Shown piece after piece: positions 7,793 to 9,509 of a stretch of DNA of 9,509 nt (position 1 is its first letter; each line of letters begins with the position of its first letter). Both the position numbers and the translations under genes were made by a program. A model generated the notes under the pieces. It saw nothing but the letters and a program-made list of their open reading frames with translations. It searched no databases and was not told where the DNA came from. The stretch lies in the NCBI GenBank assembly GCA_003167015.1, contig PMUF01000536.1, positions 1 through 9,509 on the forward strand, given 5' to 3'. This DNA comes from Chitinophagaceae bacterium (GTDB taxonomy: Bacteria > Bacteroidota > Bacteroidia > Chitinophagales > Chitinophagaceae).

Positions 7793-7823
7793 CTAAGATA
7801 GGAGAAATGAATGTAAAAACAAA
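7793..7823 (-). promoter_or_regulatory. Candidate promoter for the thr leader and operon
   Basis: On the minus strand TTTG (7823-7820) is followed after exactly 19 bases by TATCTTAG (7800-7793). The Bacteroidetes housekeeping promoter has TTTG at about -33, a spacer of about 19 and TAnnTTTG at about -7, so this matches with one mismatch in the -7 box (TTAG for TTTG). Transcription would start near 7786-7788, at the leader GTG, making the leader leaderless or nearly so. It is AT-rich sequence, so a chance match is possible. Confidence 0.4.
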
Positions 7824-7852
7824 AAATCGCCTATTTCTTGAGTGAAATAAAG

Positions 7853-7860
7853 TAGTTTTG
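7853..7860 (+). promoter_or_regulatory. Candidate -7 box for ppc
   Basis: TAGTTTTG is an exact match to the Bacteroidetes -7 consensus TAnnTTTG on the plus strand. No TTTG lies 19 bases upstream (CCTA is found there), so only half the promoter is present. If used, transcription would start near 7866 and leave a 5' untranslated region of almost 90 bases that contains the palindrome at 7919-7935. Confidence 0.4.
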
Positions 7861-7918
7861 CCTTTGTTTTTGATAATTTACTGCAAATAAGCCTCATTTG
7901 TTGAATAGTATTAAACCT

Positions 7919-7935
7919 GAACCGCCGGGCGGTTC
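7919..7935. repeat. 17-base GC-rich palindrome just upstream of ppc
   Basis: GAACCGCC (7919-7926), one central G, GGCGGTTC (7928-7935): two perfect 8-base arms. As RNA it would fold as a 6-bp stem with a CCGGG loop. It stands out from the AT-rich bases around it and ends 18 bases before the ppc ATG. It may be a transcription factor operator or a translation-affecting hairpin. No T-run follows on either strand, so it does not look like a Rho-independent terminator. Confidence 0.6.
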
Positions 7936-7953
7936 GACTGAAAATAACTCGTT

Positions 7954-9509
7954 ATGAATTATCAACCATCCCAGGGGTTGCAGCAATTCAAGAACCTGGT
8001 CGGCATTAAATTCCAGTTATACAATAGTCTTTTTACTTCGCTTCCTTTTCATCGCATCGAGAAGACGGGGATCCTGTTGTCGTTGTTGCTGACGGTATGT
8101 GAGGAAGGGTATATGAAGAAGCAGAGCCCGGAGGATATCCTGGAAGATTTTTTCCGGCGGCATACGTCGTTGGCGGGTGAGCGGGAGAAGGCGGATATCT
8201 TATTCCGTTTCGTCCAATATGTAGAGCGCCAGATCGTGTTGTTCGATGCATTGGAAGACGCCGCATTCCGTCATGTCAATGATATGGGGGGGGCGGGTAC
8301 GCTGAAGCATCTGATGTCCGAGGTGATACAGGGCAACAAGGAAGAAGAACTGACGGAGAAGCTGAGGGATTATTCGGTGCGGCTGGTGCTGACGGCGCAT
8401 CCCACGCAGTTTTATCCGGGAGCGGTGCTGGGCATCATCAACGATCTGTCGAGGGCGGTGATCGAGAACAATGCGGCGGAGATCAATCTCTATATGCAGC
8501 AATTGGGGAAGACTCCTTTCCTGAAGAAGCAGAAGCCGACGCCTTTCGACGAAGCGGTCAGCCTGATCTGGTACCTGGAGAATGTGTTTTATCATGCCAG
8601 CGGCAAGATCATTTCCACGTTGCGGGATCAATTTCCGCATGCGCTGGACAAGAATAATGCGGTGATCAAGATGGGATTCTGGCCCGGTGGGGACAGGGAT
8701 GGCAATCCTTTCGTGAAGGCGGAGACGACGCTGAGGGTGGCGGAGGCTTTGCGGGGGGCCATCATCAAGTGTTATTACCTGGATGTACGACGACTGAAGC
8801 GGCGGCTGACCTTCAAGGGGGTGGATGTGCTGATAGCGGAGCTGGAACAAAAGCTCTACAATAATATTTTCATTCCCAACCAGATCACGGACCTTTCGAA
8901 GAAGGAGATACTGGACCAGCTGCAGCAGATCAGGGAAATCATTATTTACCAGCATAACAGCCTGTTCCTTCACCAGGTGGACAACCTGATCGGGAAGGTG
9001 ATGATCTTCGGGCTGCATTTTGCGACGCTGGACATCCGGCAGGAGAGTACGGTGCACGGGACTGTGCTGGCGGCTATTGCTGCTTCCGATGAGAAGCTAT
9101 TGCCGAAGAACTATGCCTCGTTGCCGGTGGCAGCAAAGATAGAGTTGCTGACGAGTGTGAGCGGTCAGGTCGATCCGTCGAAGTATGAAGATCCGTTGGT
9201 GAGGGATACGCTGGAGACGATCGGGACTGTGCGGGCCATTCAGCAGCTGAATGGGGAGGAGGGGTGTAACCGTTATGTCATCAGCCAGTGCAGCAGTGCC
9301 TTGAATGTGTTGGAGGTTATGGGGCTGTTCTTATTGGGAGGATGGAGTGCGGCCCGGCTGTCGGTGGACATCGTACCGCTGTTCGAGACCGTGGAGGACC
9401 TGCAGCATGCGGCGGGAGTGATGGAGGAGTTGTATCTCCATCTGGTGTATCGCAAACATGTGCAGCAGCGAGGCAATACCCAGACGATCATGCTGGGTTT
9501 TTCGGATGG
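7954..9509 (+). CDS. ppc: Phosphoenolpyruvate carboxylase, N-terminal 518 codons, cut by window edge
   Basis: Carboxylates phosphoenolpyruvate with bicarbonate to oxaloacetate, replenishing the TCA cycle and feeding aspartate synthesis; cytoplasmic. The frame is open from the ATG at 7954 to the window end with no stop. Family motifs appear in the right order: LVLTAHPTQFYPG with His149 (equivalent to the catalytic His138 of E. coli), FWPGGDRDGNPF (GGDRDGNP at 245-252), FGLHFATLDIRQES (353-365), YVISQCSSALNVLEV (around 436-450), VPLFETVEDLQ (474-484) and MLGFSD (513-518), which lies in the catalytic MLGYSDS region. Enzymes of the family have about 850-930 residues, so roughly 60% is present; the C-terminal part with the aspartate-binding allosteric residues is missing. 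The ATG is chosen because MNYQPSQGLQQF leads straight into the family fold and it lies shortly after the palindrome. Divergent from thrABC, for which it supplies carbon. Confidence 0.95.
   Translation, partial: MNYQPSQGLQQFKNLVGIKFQLYNSLFTSLPFHRIEKTGILLSLLLTVCEEGYMKKQSPEDILEDFFRRHTSLAGEREKADILFRFVQYVERQIVLFDALEDAAFRHVNDMGGAGTLKHLMSEVIQGNKEEELTEKLRDYSVRLVLTAHPTQFYPGAVLGIINDLSRAVIENNAAEINLYMQQLGKTPFLKKQKPTPFDEAVSLIWYLENVFYHASGKIISTLRDQFPHALDKNNAVIKMGFWPGGDRDGNPFVKAETTLRVAEALRGAIIKCYYLDVRRLKRRLTFKGVDVLIAELEQKLYNNIFIPNQITDLSKKEILDQLQQIREIIIYQHNSLFLHQVDNLIGKVMIFGLHFATLDIRQESTVHGTVLAAIAASDEKLLPKNYASLPVAAKIELLTSVSGQVDPSKYEDPLVRDTLETIGTVRAIQQLNGEEGCNRYVISQCSSALNVLEVMGLFLLGGWSAARLSVDIVPLFETVEDLQHAAGVMEELYLHLVYRKHVQQRGNTQTIMLGFSD

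Noticed and set aside
7771..7845. A 24-residue plus-strand ORF (MVIDYHATKI...) in the intergenic region, upstream of ppc
   Set aside because: No promoter or ribosome binding site, no recognisable features, and it lies antisense over the better supported thr promoter and leader start.
7793..7897. A 34-residue minus-strand ORF (MRLICSKLSK...) upstream of the thr leader
   Set aside because: Not enriched in Thr or Ile codons, spans the likely promoter, and its composition follows the AT-rich background.

Overview
This window most likely comes from the chromosome of a GC-rich member of the Bacteroidetes, probably related to Chitinophagaceae. The pointers are a large two-domain FtsX/MacB-type permease with no ATPase gene beside it, poor Shine-Dalgarno sequences throughout, and promoter-like boxes of the Bacteroidetes TTTG / TAnnTTTG type. 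The lineage is inferred from style, not from a marker gene. No tRNA, rRNA, insertion sequence, CRISPR array or prophage sequence was seen.

Layout, left to right. (1) Positions 1-333, minus strand: the N-terminal part of a membrane acyltransferase (acyltransferase 3 / OafA type), cut by the window edge. (2) 377-2818, minus: an 813-residue ABC transporter permease with two FtsX domains. (3) 2852-7619, minus: a compact threonine operon, transcribed thrA (fused aspartokinase-homoserine dehydrogenase), thrB (homoserine kinase), thrC (threonine synthase), with gaps of 2 and 20 bases. (4) 7620-7953: a 334-base divergent intergenic region. (5) 7954 to the right edge, plus strand: the first 518 codons of phosphoenolpyruvate carboxylase (ppc), open at the window end.

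The genes form a metabolic unit. PEP carboxylase makes oxaloacetate, the precursor of aspartate. ThrA carries out the aspartokinase step and, after aspartate-semialdehyde dehydrogenase (not in the window), the homoserine dehydrogenase step; ThrB and ThrC complete threonine. ThrA has two ACT domains with the expected Thr-sensing glutamines, so feedback inhibition is likely.

The most interesting part is the intergenic region. On the thr side there is a candidate transcription attenuator: a 25-codon leader ORF (7711-7788, minus) whose last residues are FTTIISITTR, a perfect 7-bp hairpin spanning its stop codon, and a terminator-like hairpin with a U-tract 25 bases before thrA. This is the arrangement of E. 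coli thrL, in a very different phylum. On the ppc side there is a perfect TAGTTTTG box and, 18 bases before the start codon, a 17-base near-perfect palindrome that could be an operator or a 5'-UTR hairpin.
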